A stretch of DNA of 64,000 bases from Bacillus sp. NTK074B (lineage in GTDB: Bacteria > Bacillota > Bacilli > Bacillales > Bacillaceae_B). The DNA is taken from the NCBI RefSeq assembly GCF_017303375.1, contig NZ_JAFKOH010000002.1:372001-436000 (forward strand), given 5' to 3'. A model generated the notes under the pieces. The model ran no database searches, was not told where the DNA came from, and was given only the letters and a program-made list of their open reading frames with translations. Below are positions 8,037 to 17,467 of this stretch, in pieces. Positions within the stretch are counted from its first letter, which is position 1; the number at the start of each line of letters is the position of its first letter. A program made the position numbers and the translations under genes.

Positions 8037-9200
8037 TTATCTCCGACGATTACGGTTGCGAAGGAATGTTGGGATGTCCAATGTTTCTTCAGCACCTTGA
8101 TTGGAAGAGGTCCTCACAGGCTCTTGCTGTTGAGGCTGTTCTTCGCGTTTAGGATGTTCGCGTTTAACCGACTGGTTCGGGTTAGCACTTTGATTTGGCT
8201 TCATTGCACCAAATGTGGGGCGTGTTTGTTTTGGAGGCTGGATGACCTCTTCATTAAAACCTGTTGCAATGACGGTTACGACAATATCATCTTTTAAATC
8301 TTCATTGATTACAGAACCGAAGATCATGTTCACTTCTTGGTCTGATGCAGAGGCTACTATATCTGCCGCCTCCTGTACTTCGTATAGGCTTAATGACGTT
8401 CCGCCCGTGATGTTCATCAGGACACCCTGAGCACCGTCGATGGATGTTTCTAGCAACGGGCTGGAAACCGCTTTTTTAGCCGCTTCAGTGGCACGGTTTT
8501 CTCCAGAGGCTGCACCGATTCCCATCAAAGCTGAACCTTTATTGGACATGATCGTTTTAACATCTGCAAAGTCCAGGTTGATAAGACCAGGAGTGGCGAT
8601 AAGATCTGAGATACCTTGAACACCCTGACGCAGTACATTATCCGCTTCACGGAAGGCTTCAAGCATTGGAGTGCTCTTATCCACGATTTCAAGAAGGCGA
8701 TCGTTTGGAATAACAATAAGTGTATCTACGCCTTCTTTCATAGCTGCGATACCACCGCTAGCTTGATTTGAACGCTTTCTGCCTTCGAAGGTGAATGGCC
8801 GTGTTACAACACCCACTGTCAATGCTCCGATTTCACGGGCGATTTGAGCGATTACAGGAGCTGCACCAGTTCCGGTACCTCCACCCATTCCGGCCGTAAC
8901 AAAGACCATGTCCGCCCCTCTAAGGGCCTCTTCAATCTGCTCTTTACTTTCTTCAGCAGCCTTTTTACCAACTTCAGGATTGGCACCTGCACCTAACCCC
9001 CTGGTTAATTTGCCACCGATTTGCATTTTAATTTCAGCTTTTGATAGATTCAAAGCTTGTGCATCCGTGTTAACGGCGATAAATTCAACACCCTGAACAC
9101 CATGTTCGATCATTCGGTTTACAGCGTTGTTTCCTCCGCCACCGACACCAATAACTTTTATTGTCGCTAATGAATCTAAATTTGTATCAAACTCCAACAT
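8037..9200 (-). CDS. ftsZ: Cell-division GTPase FtsZ
   Basis: 387 residues. The tubulin-like GTPase domain (about 12-315) carries the T4 signature G-G-G-T-G-T-G-A (about 104-111), the N-terminal G-V-G-G-G-G-N-N-A loop and the T7 loop N-L-D-F-A-D-V. A Gln/Pro-rich linker (about 316-370) leads to the conserved C-terminal peptide D-I-P-T-F-L-R-N-R, which binds FtsA, SepF and other partners, and a basic tail. FtsZ forms the Z ring. It lies 42 bp after ftsA. Confidence 0.99.
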   Translation of the reverse strand: MLEFDTNLDSLATIKVIGVGGGGNNAVNRMIEHGVQGVEFIAVNTDAQALNLSKAEIKMQIGGKLTRGLGAGANPEVGKKAAEESKEQIEEALRGADMVFVTAGMGGGTGTGAAPVIAQIAREIGALTVGVVTRPFTFEGRKRSNQASGGIAAMKEGVDTLIVIPNDRLLEIVDKSTPMLEAFREADNVLRQGVQGISDLIATPGLINLDFADVKTIMSNKGSALMGIGAASGENRATEAAKKAVSSPLLETSIDGAQGVLMNITGGTSLSLYEVQEAADIVASASDQEVNMIFGSVINEDLKDDIVVTVIATGFNEEVIQPPKQTRPTFGAMKPNQSANPNQSVKREHPKREEQPQQQEPVRTSSNQGAEETLDIPTFLRNRNRRR

Positions 9201-9242
9201 GACAAATCCTCCTAACTCGTCGAATCTATGGATTCCTTTTAT

Positions 9243-10541
9243 TTATTCAAAGAAGTATCCAAAGAACTTTTTCACTTTTGACATGGCCTTTTCATCTTCA
9301 TGTTCTTCTTCTTTTACCTTTGCAGGCTTCGGCTTTTTATTCACCGGTTTCGATTGACGCTTCTCAGCGGCCTCAACAGGCACTGGTTCCGCACTTACAG
9401 ATCTTCCTTGCAATCTTGCATTCTTCTGAGCATATTTGATCAATCCAACTGCTGTCGTATACTGGGGTTCCCTCACTCCGATATAATCAGGAATGGCCAC
9501 GCGTACACGATTTTGGAAAACGATTTGTGCTAATTCTAACACACCTGGAAGATTTGCTACACCACCAGTTAATACATATCCACCTGGCAGGTCCCTGATT
9601 CCCAATCGTTTCAGCTCATGGCTGATGAGGTCCAGGATCTCTTCCAGCCTTGCTTCTATGATATCAGAAATTTCTAATTGATTAAATTGCTGATGTTGAT
9701 CACTGCCAATAATTGGCACGCTGAACACTTCATCTTCCGACGCATGGTCATAGAAAGCATGTCCATATTTGGTTTTGATTTTTTCTGCATCGTCTGTGGA
9801 TGTCCGTAATCCAATCGATAAATCCTTTGTAATATGTTCCCCACCGACAGGAAGCACCGTCGTGGCCTTTAAATGACCTTGCTCGAACACTGCTATGGTT
9901 GTAGAGCCGCCACCAATATCGATTAACGCAGCCCCGAGGTTCTTCTCGTCCTTTGATAACGCTACGGTACCTGCGGCTAATGGCTGAAGCACGATATCTA
10001 CTATTTCAAGACCGGCCTTTTCTACACATCGGAGAGTATTATGTAAAATAGTCTTAGATCCCGTTATGATCGTGCCTTCCATTTCCAGTCGAACACCGAT
10101 CATCCCCCTCGGGTCAGTAATCTCATCCAATCCATCAACGATAAACTGCCTTGGGATTACATTGATGATCTCCCTTTCAGGGGGAATAGAGACAACCTGG
10201 GCTGCATCCATGACTCTTAAAACATCCTCATCACCAATTTCCCTGTTGTCACTCGATACCGCCACCACTCCGTGACAAGATTGAAGTGACACGTGATTGC
10301 CTGTAATACCTACGATGACCTGGCTTATAGATAACCCGACCATCCTTTCAGCTTGTTCAACTGCCTTCTTGATTGTATGAACAGTTTCGTCTATATCTAC
10401 GATGGAACCTTTTCTGATTCCTTCTGAGTTCACATTTCCTACACCGATTATGTTTAAGGAATCATTTGTCATTTCACCAATGATTACTTTCACTGTGGAT
10501 GTACCGATGTCTAGGCTAACGTAAATTTCATTGCTGTTCAC
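9243..10541 (-). CDS. ftsA: Cell-division actin homologue FtsA
   Basis: 432 residues. An actin/Hsp70-fold ATPase: phosphate-1 motif S-L-D-I-G-T-S-T-V-K near the N-terminus, phosphate-2 L-I-D-I-G-G-G-S-T-T near residue 205, adenosine motif L-T-G-G-V-A-N-L-P near 330, the SHS2 (1C) domain between, and a C-terminal amphipathic membrane anchor (M-S-K-V-K-K-F-F-G-Y-F-F) after a Lys/Glu-rich linker. It tethers FtsZ to the membrane. Start GTG at 10539-10541 with GGAGG 9-10 nt upstream. Confidence 0.98.
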   Translation of the reverse strand: MNSNEIYVSLDIGTSTVKVIIGEMTNDSLNIIGVGNVNSEGIRKGSIVDIDETVHTIKKAVEQAERMVGLSISQVIVGITGNHVSLQSCHGVVAVSSDNREIGDEDVLRVMDAAQVVSIPPEREIINVIPRQFIVDGLDEITDPRGMIGVRLEMEGTIITGSKTILHNTLRCVEKAGLEIVDIVLQPLAAGTVALSKDEKNLGAALIDIGGGSTTIAVFEQGHLKATTVLPVGGEHITKDLSIGLRTSTDDAEKIKTKYGHAFYDHASEDEVFSVPIIGSDQHQQFNQLEISDIIEARLEEILDLISHELKRLGIRDLPGGYVLTGGVANLPGVLELAQIVFQNRVRVAIPDYIGVREPQYTTAVGLIKYAQKNARLQGRSVSAEPVPVEAAEKRQSKPVNKKPKPAKVKEEEHEDEKAMSKVKKFFGYFFE

Positions 10542-10619
10542 TCTATGGCACCTCCTTAAAGAATGATTATTTGGAACAACAATCATAAAAAAACATGATT
10601 CTAAGTATATCTTAATATG

Positions 10620-10649
10620 ATATTCGTCGTAACAAAAACGATTCCCTTT
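10620..10649 (-). promoter_or_regulatory. Candidate sigma-H promoter of ftsA-ftsZ
   Basis: On the minus strand, AAAGGGAAT (10641-10649) and GACGAATAT (10620-10628) are 12 bp apart. The sigma-H consensus is RnAGGAwWW, 11-12 bp, RnnGAATWW; there is a single mismatch (AGGG for AGGA). In B. subtilis one of the ftsAZ promoters is sigma-H dependent and lies in the same gap after sbp. Confidence 0.6.
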
Positions 10650-10656
10650 TAAAATT

Positions 10657-11019
10657 CTAATTTTTTTCTCTTTTTTCTTGATTATTTGACCAATTGCTAA
10701 TCATTATTCGCCTAATCACTGCTATGTTCTGGAATAATCTTACTCCAAAAGCAAAAACAGCAGCCAAATATAAGTCTACACCAAGATGTACCCCCAGAAA
10801 AGCTAAACTTGCTGCTAGTAAAATATTAAAAAAGAATCCAGAAACAAAGACCTTATCATCATAAATATTTTGGAGGTGGGCACGAATACCGCCAAATAAT
10901 GTATCCAATGCTGCCAGGACCGCAATCGATAAATAATTGGAATACTCTTCTGGAATTCTAATATCTGTGAGAAGCCCAAGGAAGACCCCTACTAGCAACC
11001 CTAAAACGGGAAGCCACAT
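10657..11019 (-). CDS. sbp: Small basic membrane protein Sbp (DUF1290)
   Basis: 120 residues with about four hydrophobic segments and the DUF1290 pattern A-L-D-T-L-F-G-G-I-R-A near residue 38. The tail is basic and Asn-rich. Conserved in the division cluster of Bacilli; function not established. One base separates it from ylxX, so the pair is probably co-translated. Confidence 0.94.
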   Translation of the reverse strand: MWLPVLGLLVGVFLGLLTDIRIPEEYSNYLSIAVLAALDTLFGGIRAHLQNIYDDKVFVSGFFFNILLAASLAFLGVHLGVDLYLAAVFAFGVRLFQNIAVIRRIMISNWSNNQEKREKN

Positions 11020-11020
11020 A

Positions 11021-11749
11021 TTACTCGTTCCCTCCTCTTTCCTTAACCGGTTCCATGAAACGGACCCGGATTGTATCCTTATATTCCGGTAGTACCAGCT
11101 TTTCTAAAGGCTTTGAAATGTTCACACGAAGGTTATCGATAAAGAAATCTTCCACTGACCTTGAAACCTGCATGCGATTGTACAAATCCTTGGCTGCATT
11201 TATATCTTTGGTCAGCACTCTTACCTCGAAAGGAATTTTCTTGATCGTATTACCATCTACCTTCGTATCTCCGTTAATATCCCTTATGACTGAAGTATTG
11301 ATCAAACGATGACCGTCAATCGCGATATCAACTGCATCATATTGATTCAGTTCATTTACGAGCCTTTCCAAAAGTTCCGGCGAAACGTTCTGAACCTTTT
11401 CTCCGAGAAGGATTTCCTCCATTGAAGGCTCAATGGTCAGGATGAGTCCGGGGCCAGTCTTTTCAGTCAGTCCCATTTCAGTCTTTAATTCCTCCAGCGT
11501 CTGCTTCAATGCCTGTTCAGGACTCGATTGTTGCTCTGTTTTGTATTGTTCAAGCTTGGCTTCCACGGAACGCGTTTCAGACAATAAATTGGAGTTTGCT
11601 TCCTTCTCTTTCAAAAGAGCTTCCCTGAGCTCCCAAATATCCCTTGTGTCCCGGACAACCGGCTCTTTTACAGTCTGAAACTGGATGGCAATCATAAATC
11701 CGATTATCACAGTAATGACGGTAAAGCTGATTTTCAGTTTGTTATCCAT
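11021..11749 (-). CDS. ylxX: DUF881 family protein YlxX
   Basis: 242 residues. One N-terminal membrane segment (about 7-25), a coiled coil (about 35-85) and an extracellular DUF881 domain (about 90-240, with G-P-G-L-I-L-T-I and A-V-D-I-A-I-D-G-H-R-L). It is a paralogue of the next upstream gene, ylxW. Likely a membrane-anchored division-cluster accessory protein; no function is established. AAGGTG precedes the ATG by 6 nt. Confidence 0.93.
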   Translation of the reverse strand: MDNKLKISFTVITVIIGFMIAIQFQTVKEPVVRDTRDIWELREALLKEKEANSNLLSETRSVEAKLEQYKTEQQSSPEQALKQTLEELKTEMGLTEKTGPGLILTIEPSMEEILLGEKVQNVSPELLERLVNELNQYDAVDIAIDGHRLINTSVIRDINGDTKVDGNTIKKIPFEVRVLTKDINAAKDLYNRMQVSRSVEDFFIDNLRVNISKPLEKLVLPEYKDTIRVRFMEPVKERGGNE

Positions 11750-11821
11750 TTAGTGCACCTTACTTTCAAAGCTGAACCTCATCCTGAACAAAGTCTATCA
11801 TCCGCTTCAATGGAAGCAGGA

Positions 11822-12532
11822 TTACGATTCACCAACCGTAGGTTCCAGGATGACCGTATTCTCTTTTTTCATTTCAAAGATGATATTATCATTCACAAGT
11901 TGATCTTTCACTCCACCTGTAATATTCATGGCAGAGGATAGTACATCCGGATCACCGATTGCCGTGATTTTGAAAGGAGCAGGGTAATCGATCCCATCAA
12001 TCTGAATGACAGGACCATTACAAAGTATGTATGAATCATGCTTCAGTCTTTGCCCATTAATGGCAACCACAGAAGCCCCTGCTATATATAGTTCGTTAAT
12101 GACCTTGAAGACATGGTGTTCATGCACAATATAATTATTGGCATTCTCTTCTTCAGGATCATACTGGGCATCTGATAGAGTAATAGTTACGCCGGGGCCT
12201 TTCACTTTCGTTTTGCCCAGGTACATTCGGTACTTCTCGGCATCTTCTGCCAGATTAAAATAAATTTGTTTTTCTTTAGAAAATTCTTTTTCCATATTGC
12301 CGATCTTATCCTGTTGCTCATAAAGCTTTTCCTGCAGCTTATTGTTCTTCTGCTGGTACTCCAGGATTTGATCTCTTAATGCTTCTTCCTGTTTCCATTG
12401 ACCATTCGTCCGATTCCCAAGTTCTGCTTGCTCTGTGTTTGCCAGACTGAATGAAAAAGCAAGGATGAAACCCAAAACCAGACAAACAAGAGAGAGGATC
12501 ACGTGCTTACCTCTCACCTTCATCCTCTTCAT
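11822..12532 (-). CDS. ylxW: DUF881 family protein YlxW
   Basis: About 236 residues: basic N-terminus, one membrane segment (about 9-28), a coiled coil (about 45-95) and a DUF881 domain with K-G-P-G-V-T-I-T-L-S and A-S-V-V-A-I-N-G-Q-R-L. Paralogue of ylxX. The start overlaps the last codons of divIB; ATG at 12530-12532 is chosen over an upstream GTG and a later ATG, with GGAAGG about 11 nt away, so the exact start is uncertain by a few residues. Confidence 0.9.
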   Translation of the reverse strand: MKRMKVRGKHVILSLVCLVLGFILAFSFSLANTEQAELGNRTNGQWKQEEALRDQILEYQQKNNKLQEKLYEQQDKIGNMEKEFSKEKQIYFNLAEDAEKYRMYLGKTKVKGPGVTITLSDAQYDPEEENANNYIVHEHHVFKVINELYIAGASVVAINGQRLKHDSYILCNGPVIQIDGIDYPAPFKITAIGDPDVLSSAMNITGGVKDQLVNDNIIFEMKKENTVILEPTVGES

Positions 12533-13292
12533 TGCTTTGTTCACCTTCCGTTTCGTATGCTCTGAAATAAGAACCAACCTCTAAATCAATAACCCCTTTT
12601 ACTTCAGGGTCCAATTGACTGACGATCGAAGGATAATGCACCATTTTCTCAGAGAAGCTTCTAATGGTTGCACTCACTTCGAAGCCATCGTTCATAAATA
12701 GTGTCAAATGGTATTGATCCGTTTTCTTAGGAACGAGATTGATCTCTGAGATGAGATGTTGGACTTCAACAGGAAGCTCACCTAATTCCTTCACCATTTT
12801 GACCAGGACCTTATCTTCTTCAAATCCCCTTAATAGGGGAGCATCGACGGGTACCGCCCCAGTCCCTTTATCCAGGACCTTCCCATTCGATAGTATCACA
12901 AAGAATTTGTTCCCCTTAGAGAGGTACGCTTTCTTACCATACTCACGAATAGTTATTTCGTAAGAATTCGGGAATGTCAATTCTACCTTCGCATCCTTCA
13001 CTTCAGGCAGTTTCTTTAATTGGTCCACGGTCTTATCTTTGTTTACACTCCATACGTTCATGCCACTGTCAATTCCACTTTCTTGAAGAACTGTCTTATC
13101 CGAAATCAGTTCATTCCCATTAACATACACCTTCTTTACATGACTAAGGGGGGATTGGAAATAAACAACCGACAAAATCATCAGGAAGAATAAAGAAAGT
13201 AAAAACAGAAGTCTGCGATTGGCCTTCTTTTTTCGGTGTTGTTTTAATTTAGGAATTCGATCTTCAATGGAAACAACATTTTCTTTTTTCAT
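12507..13292 (-). CDS. divIB: Cell-division protein DivIB (FtsQ family)
   Basis: 261 residues. Short basic cytoplasmic tail with Lys/Arg clusters, one membrane segment (about 28-48), then a POTRA domain (about 50-120, S-P-L-S-H-V-K-K-V-Y-V-N-G-N) and the beta domain, ending in an acidic tail. It acts outside the membrane in the FtsL-DivIC-DivIB complex that activates septal peptidoglycan synthesis. GAGGAG lies 6 nt before the ATG. In B. subtilis the gene before it is murB; here the upstream neighbour is a 641-bp gap. Confidence 0.96.
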   Translation of the reverse strand: MKKENVVSIEDRIPKLKQHRKKKANRRLLFLLSLFFLMILSVVYFQSPLSHVKKVYVNGNELISDKTVLQESGIDSGMNVWSVNKDKTVDQLKKLPEVKDAKVELTFPNSYEITIREYGKKAYLSKGNKFFVILSNGKVLDKGTGAVPVDAPLLRGFEEDKVLVKMVKELGELPVEVQHLISEINLVPKKTDQYHLTLFMNDGFEVSATIRSFSEKMVHYPSIVSQLDPEVKGVIDLEVGSYFRAYETEGEQSNEEDEGER

Positions 13293-13831
13293 TTCGTTCT
13301 CCTCAATTTCACTTTTAATTCATTATATAATGGATAAGGTCTACTCATCTCGTCTTATAATGAAAGTACTCTTTATATTGGGATACCCCCTATTTTAAAC
13401 GAAGGCATCACATGTTGAAAGAGGAACAGAACGTTTTCTGCCATAAACCTTTTCTGAAAAAATAATTGTTACCCTGTGACTACAAGTCTTCTGAGTCTGC
13501 CTATACAAATCATCATGACAGGACTCACTAAGATGGATTGCTCATACCACTTTTAGCATATGTACGTTCATTCACTTTCCAAAAGGATGGCCATCTTATG
13601 TAATTCACTCTTGGACCCTATTTTAAACAACAATTGAAGCATTATGAATGCATGTCATTGAATTGTAAAAGTATTGGTTAACAAAAGTAACAAACTCTCC
13701 TTTATTTTGAAAAGGTATGATTATTATGAATTACGTATATGTAATTTATTGTAACATCTTATCTTTGAATATCCTATCGTTATTTCCTTAATACATATAA
13801 TTTATTTGTTATATTTCACAATCAGAAAAAT
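13293..13831. other. Gene-free gap where murG and murB are expected
   Basis: About 540 bp of AT-rich sequence with stops in all frames and no open frame of 60 codons. B. subtilis has murG and murB at this point, between spoVE and divIB. No recognisable fragment of either was found by eye. A TATAAT at the near-palindrome around 13321-13332 on the minus strand could be the -10 box of a divIB-ylxWX-sbp promoter; its -35 box is poor. Confidence 0.6.
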
Positions 13832-13922
13832 AGAGACTGACGAGGATAAAGGGAGGTACCAGAAGAGCAATCTTTATGGACCGCACTCCCTTTCACCCCT
13901 TATTATTTTCCCGTCAATCTCT
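13832..13922 (-). terminator. Long extended-hairpin terminator after spoVE
   Basis: On the minus strand AGAGATTGACG pairs with CGTCAGTCTCT at the ends of a 91-nt element; inside, GAAAGGGAG pairs with CTCCCTTT. It is followed by ATTTTTCTG. Its place, 12 bp after the spoVE stop, suits a terminator, although the stem is longer and less perfect than usual. Confidence 0.55.
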
Positions 13923-13933
13923 ATTCTGAATCG

Positions 13934-15034
13934 TTAATTCCTTGTGTAGCGGCTGATGTTCAACAGAACTCCAACAGCCATAAGCATAAGCGTCAAGGAA
14001 GATCCCCCGTAGCTCAGGAATGGTAGTGTGATTCCTGTCACCGGCATCAGCCCCGTCACTACCCCTACATTAATCATCACCTGAATGGCAATCATGGATA
14101 CGATTCCTAAGGCGAGGAAGCTTCCAAACAAGTCGGGTGCACCCAATGCGATCCTGATCCCCCTCCATAAGATTAACGAAAACAGGATCAGTACCAGAGT
14201 TCCCCCAATAAATCCGAGCTCTTCTGCCAGTATGGCAAATATAAAGTCATTTTGTGGTTCCGGTAAGTAGAAAAACTTCTGTCTGCTCTGTCCCAGACCT
14301 AAGCCGAATAAACCTCCTGGCCCTATTGCATATAAGGATTGAATGATCTGGAACCCGCTATTTAACGGGTCCTGCCAGGGATCCAGGAAAGAGGTTATCC
14401 GTTTAATCCTGTAGGGTGCAGAAATGACTAGACCCACAAACCCCAGCAAACCGATCATTCCAAGACCTACGAAATGTTTAATCCTTGCTCCTGATATAAA
14501 AATCATTACAACGCTAGTCCCTACCATTACAGTTCCTGTTCCCAAATCCGGCTGCAGCATAATCATCCCAAAAGCTGTAAAGACGAGCAAAAGTGCCGGC
14601 ATGACCCCTTTTCTAAAGGAGGTAATATACTTTTGATTCTCAGATAGATACTTTGACAGGTAAGCAATCATGGCTAGTTTCATGAACTCGGAAGGCTGAA
14701 TGGAAAAGGCTCCGACACCTATCCAGCTTCTTGATCCATTCCTCAAAACGCCTACACCGGGTATTAATACAAGAACAAGAAGAACGAAACAAACGATGAT
14801 AATGACTTTTGACCATTTTCTCCATGTCCAGTACTCTACGTTCATGATGAAGAACATGGCTAATAATCCCACACCAGCGAAGAGCACCTGCCTTTTTGCA
14901 AAGAAAAAAGAATCATTGAATTTGTAATCGGCCCAAACTGCGCTGGCACTGTACACCATGATCAATCCAATGGCAAGTAAAGTGAGTGTAACCATAATGA
15001 GAATAAAATCGGGAGTCGATTTTTTTAAAGGCAA
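13934..15034 (-). CDS. spoVE: SEDS-family glycosyltransferase SpoVE (spore cortex)
   Basis: 366 residues with about ten membrane segments. SEDS features include Y-S-A-S-A near residue 30, the extracellular loop S-W-I-G-V-G-A-F-S-I-Q-P-S-E-F (about 105-120) and P-E-P-Q-N-D-F-I-F-A (about 255). SEDS proteins polymerise lipid II; SpoVE works with SpoVD on cortex peptidoglycan. It is named SpoVE rather than FtsW because of its position after murD in the dcw cluster; the vegetative ftsW lies at 63043-64000. Confidence 0.94.
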   Translation of the reverse strand: MPLKKSTPDFILIMVTLTLLAIGLIMVYSASAVWADYKFNDSFFFAKRQVLFAGVGLLAMFFIMNVEYWTWRKWSKVIIIVCFVLLVLVLIPGVGVLRNGSRSWIGVGAFSIQPSEFMKLAMIAYLSKYLSENQKYITSFRKGVMPALLLVFTAFGMIMLQPDLGTGTVMVGTSVVMIFISGARIKHFVGLGMIGLLGFVGLVISAPYRIKRITSFLDPWQDPLNSGFQIIQSLYAIGPGGLFGLGLGQSRQKFFYLPEPQNDFIFAILAEELGFIGGTLVLILFSLILWRGIRIALGAPDLFGSFLALGIVSMIAIQVMINVGVVTGLMPVTGITLPFLSYGGSSLTLMLMAVGVLLNISRYTRN

Positions 15035-15140
15035 GAGTAAACACCTCGAATAGACAAATTTAGAGCCGTTCGAGCAAAGAAAATCCCGGTGTCTAAAACC
15101 GGTTAAGAACGTATCGATGCTCTATAAAGACAAGCCCTTA

Positions 15141-16490
15141 TTAAAGCTTATGCACGGCCTCGATAAAAATGTCACCACGTTGTTCAAAAGTACGATATTG
15201 ATCCCAACTCGCACATGCCGGGGATAACAATACGGTATCCCCTTCCTTTGCATGCTCATAAGCAACCGGAACTGCCATTTCAACATTATCGACAGGAATG
15301 ATCGTTTGTATCCCTGCAGCTTCTCCAGTTTTCACGAGCTTAGCTGACGTTTCCCCAAAGGTGATCAACGTTTTAACATTTGCCAGGTACGGGATCAGGT
15401 CATCGAATTCATTGCCCCGGTCCAACCCTCCCGCCAGCAATATGGTAGGCGAGTTAAATGCATCAAGGGCACTTTTCGTCGCCAGGCTGTTCGTTGCTTT
15501 AGAGTCATTATAGAACTTAATCCCCTTTACTTCCTTGACGAATTGGGTTCGGTGTTTCACTCCCCCAAACGTACTCAGTACCTTCCCGATACTATTGTTG
15601 GATACACCATATATTTTACATGCCGCAACGGCACATAGAATATTTTCAAGGTTATGAGCACCCGGCAGGACGATTGAGTCCAGTTCAACGACCCGTTCAT
15701 CCTTGAAATATATCGCCTGATCTTTAATATAGGCTCCCCCTTGTACTTCTTTTTGGGTTGAGAAGAGAATCACCTGAGCTTTTGTAAAGCTGATCGCTTC
15801 GTGTACATGCTCCTGGTCCCCATTGATGATTAAATAATCATTTTCGGTTTGGTTTTTTGTAATATTGGATTTCGCTTTCCAATATTCTGTCAAGTTCCCA
15901 TGATAATCAAGATGAGCATCATAGAGATTAGTAATTATCGCAATATGAGGAGCAAATTCTTCTATCCCCATCAATTGGAAAGAAGAAAGTTCAACTACCA
16001 TTTTCTCGTCTTTTTTTGCCTTTTGTGCTACTTCAGAAGCGACGGTACCGATATTCCCTGCTATGAGTGGCTTTTGATTATCCTCCCTCAACATTTCGAA
16101 TAGGAGAGTGGTCGTTGTCGTTTTTCCATTCGTTCCCGTGATCCCGATCATTTCTGCTTCAGATATTAAATAAGCGAGTTCGACCTCGGTTAAGATAGGA
16201 ATATTCTTTTCCATCGCCTTTTTAATCAATGGGTTATGGTATGGGATTCCCGGGTTCTTGATCACATATTGAAAGCCCTCATCCATCAGCTCGATGGGAT
16301 GACTCCCACATATGACTTTAATCCCTTCCTGCAGCAGCCCCTGCGCCTCAGGATTGTCTGATAAAGGCTTTTGGTCATTCACTGTTACAAATGCTTCTAA
16401 CTTATGTAGGAGAGAGGCAGCACTTACCCCACTTTTTGCCAAGCCTAATACCAATACTTTTTTATGTTTGAATTTCGTTGTATTTTTCAT
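15141..16490 (-). CDS. murD: UDP-N-acetylmuramoylalanine--D-glutamate ligase MurD
   Basis: 449 residues. N-terminal UDP-binding Rossmann domain ([10 protein letters not shown] near residue 14), central ATP-binding domain with P-loop [10 protein letters not shown] (about 115-125), and C-terminal ligase domain (H-R-T-Q-F-V, N-D-S-K-A-T-N). It adds D-glutamate to UDP-MurNAc-L-alanine in the cytoplasm. It directly follows mraY; GAGGTG lies about 9 nt before the ATG. Confidence 0.98.
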   Translation of the reverse strand: MKNTTKFKHKKVLVLGLAKSGVSAASLLHKLEAFVTVNDQKPLSDNPEAQGLLQEGIKVICGSHPIELMDEGFQYVIKNPGIPYHNPLIKKAMEKNIPILTEVELAYLISEAEMIGITGTNGKTTTTTLLFEMLREDNQKPLIAGNIGTVASEVAQKAKKDEKMVVELSSFQLMGIEEFAPHIAIITNLYDAHLDYHGNLTEYWKAKSNITKNQTENDYLIINGDQEHVHEAISFTKAQVILFSTQKEVQGGAYIKDQAIYFKDERVVELDSIVLPGAHNLENILCAVAACKIYGVSNNSIGKVLSTFGGVKHRTQFVKEVKGIKFYNDSKATNSLATKSALDAFNSPTILLAGGLDRGNEFDDLIPYLANVKTLITFGETSAKLVKTGEAAGIQTIIPVDNVEMAVPVAYEHAKEGDTVLLSPACASWDQYRTFEQRGDIFIEAVHKL

Positions 16491-17465
16491 TTATAACCAC
16501 ACCTCAATATAGATTCCCAAAACGGCAAACAGCAATCCCACAGTCCAAAATGTAACGACGACACGCCACTCCGACCATCCCACCAATTCATAATGATGGT
16601 GCAAAGGGCTCATCTTGAAAATCCGCTTTCCTGTTGTTTTAAAGGATGCCACCTGTAAGATGACGGAAAGAGTTTCGATTACAAAAACCCCTCCAATAAG
16701 AATTAAAATAATTTCAAGCTTGGTCAGGATGGCAATGGTAGCAATCGCCCCACCGAGTGCAAGGGATCCGGTATCTCCCATGAATACTTTGGCAGGATGG
16801 GCGTTGAATACGAGAAAGCCGAGGACCGCTCCCACTACTGCCACTCCGAATATGGCAACATCATATTGCGATTGGCTCCATGCAAGTACAGCCAATGCTC
16901 CAAATGCAATCGCACTTGTTCCCGATACAAGACCGTCCAGACCATCCGTCAAATTGACGGCGTTAGAGAAACCGACCAGCCAAAAGATAATAAATAAACA
17001 ATAAAACCATCCTAATTCAACGGAATAATCCGTTAATGGAATCGACACAGTGGTCGGAAATTGATTCTGCTTAAAGATAAGATAAAAAATGACCGATATG
17101 ATGATTTGACCGAGCAATTTCTGTTTAGATGTCAACCCTAGATTCCGTTTCATCACCACTTTAATAAAGTCGTCCAAAAATCCCAATAATCCGAAACCTA
17201 CAGTCACCATGATCATTAAATATGTTTCCGGACCCGGCTCCGAGTATTTCCATGTCATGACAAATGTTGTAATGACAATCGAAACCAGGAAAACGATCCC
17301 GCCCATCGTCGGTGTACCGGTCTTTTTCTGATGTGATTGTGGACCTTCATCCCGGATGCTTTGTCCAAACTTCAATCTTCTGAGGAAAGGGATAAACACA
17401 GGGGCAAGCAGTACGGTTATTAAAAATGACATGATGATCGTAAATAGAATCACTTGTTCGATCAT
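16491..17465 (-). CDS. mraY: Phospho-MurNAc-pentapeptide transferase MraY
   Basis: 324 residues, about ten membrane segments. Diagnostic motifs: [10 protein letters not shown] near residue 46, D-D-F-I-K (about 100), [12 protein letters not shown] (about 172) and the C-terminal S-P-L-H-H-H-Y-E (about 285). It makes lipid I from UDP-MurNAc-pentapeptide and undecaprenyl phosphate. Its ribosome binding site (GAGGAGGGGAG) lies inside the last codons of the preceding small gene, so translation of the two is coupled. Confidence 0.98.
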   Translation of the reverse strand: MIEQVILFTIIMSFLITVLLAPVFIPFLRRLKFGQSIRDEGPQSHQKKTGTPTMGGIVFLVSIVITTFVMTWKYSEPGPETYLMIMVTVGFGLLGFLDDFIKVVMKRNLGLTSKQKLLGQIIISVIFYLIFKQNQFPTTVSIPLTDYSVELGWFYCLFIIFWLVGFSNAVNLTDGLDGLVSGTSAIAFGALAVLAWSQSQYDVAIFGVAVVGAVLGFLVFNAHPAKVFMGDTGSLALGGAIATIAILTKLEIILILIGGVFVIETLSVILQVASFKTTGKRIFKMSPLHHHYELVGWSEWRVVVTFWTVGLLFAVLGIYIEVWL

Positions 17466-17467
17466 GA

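Noticed and set aside
13934..15034. Assignment of the dcw SEDS gene as vegetative ftsW or rodA
   Set aside because: Its position after murD and the presence of another SEDS gene beside pycA match spoVE and ftsW of B. subtilis, respectively.
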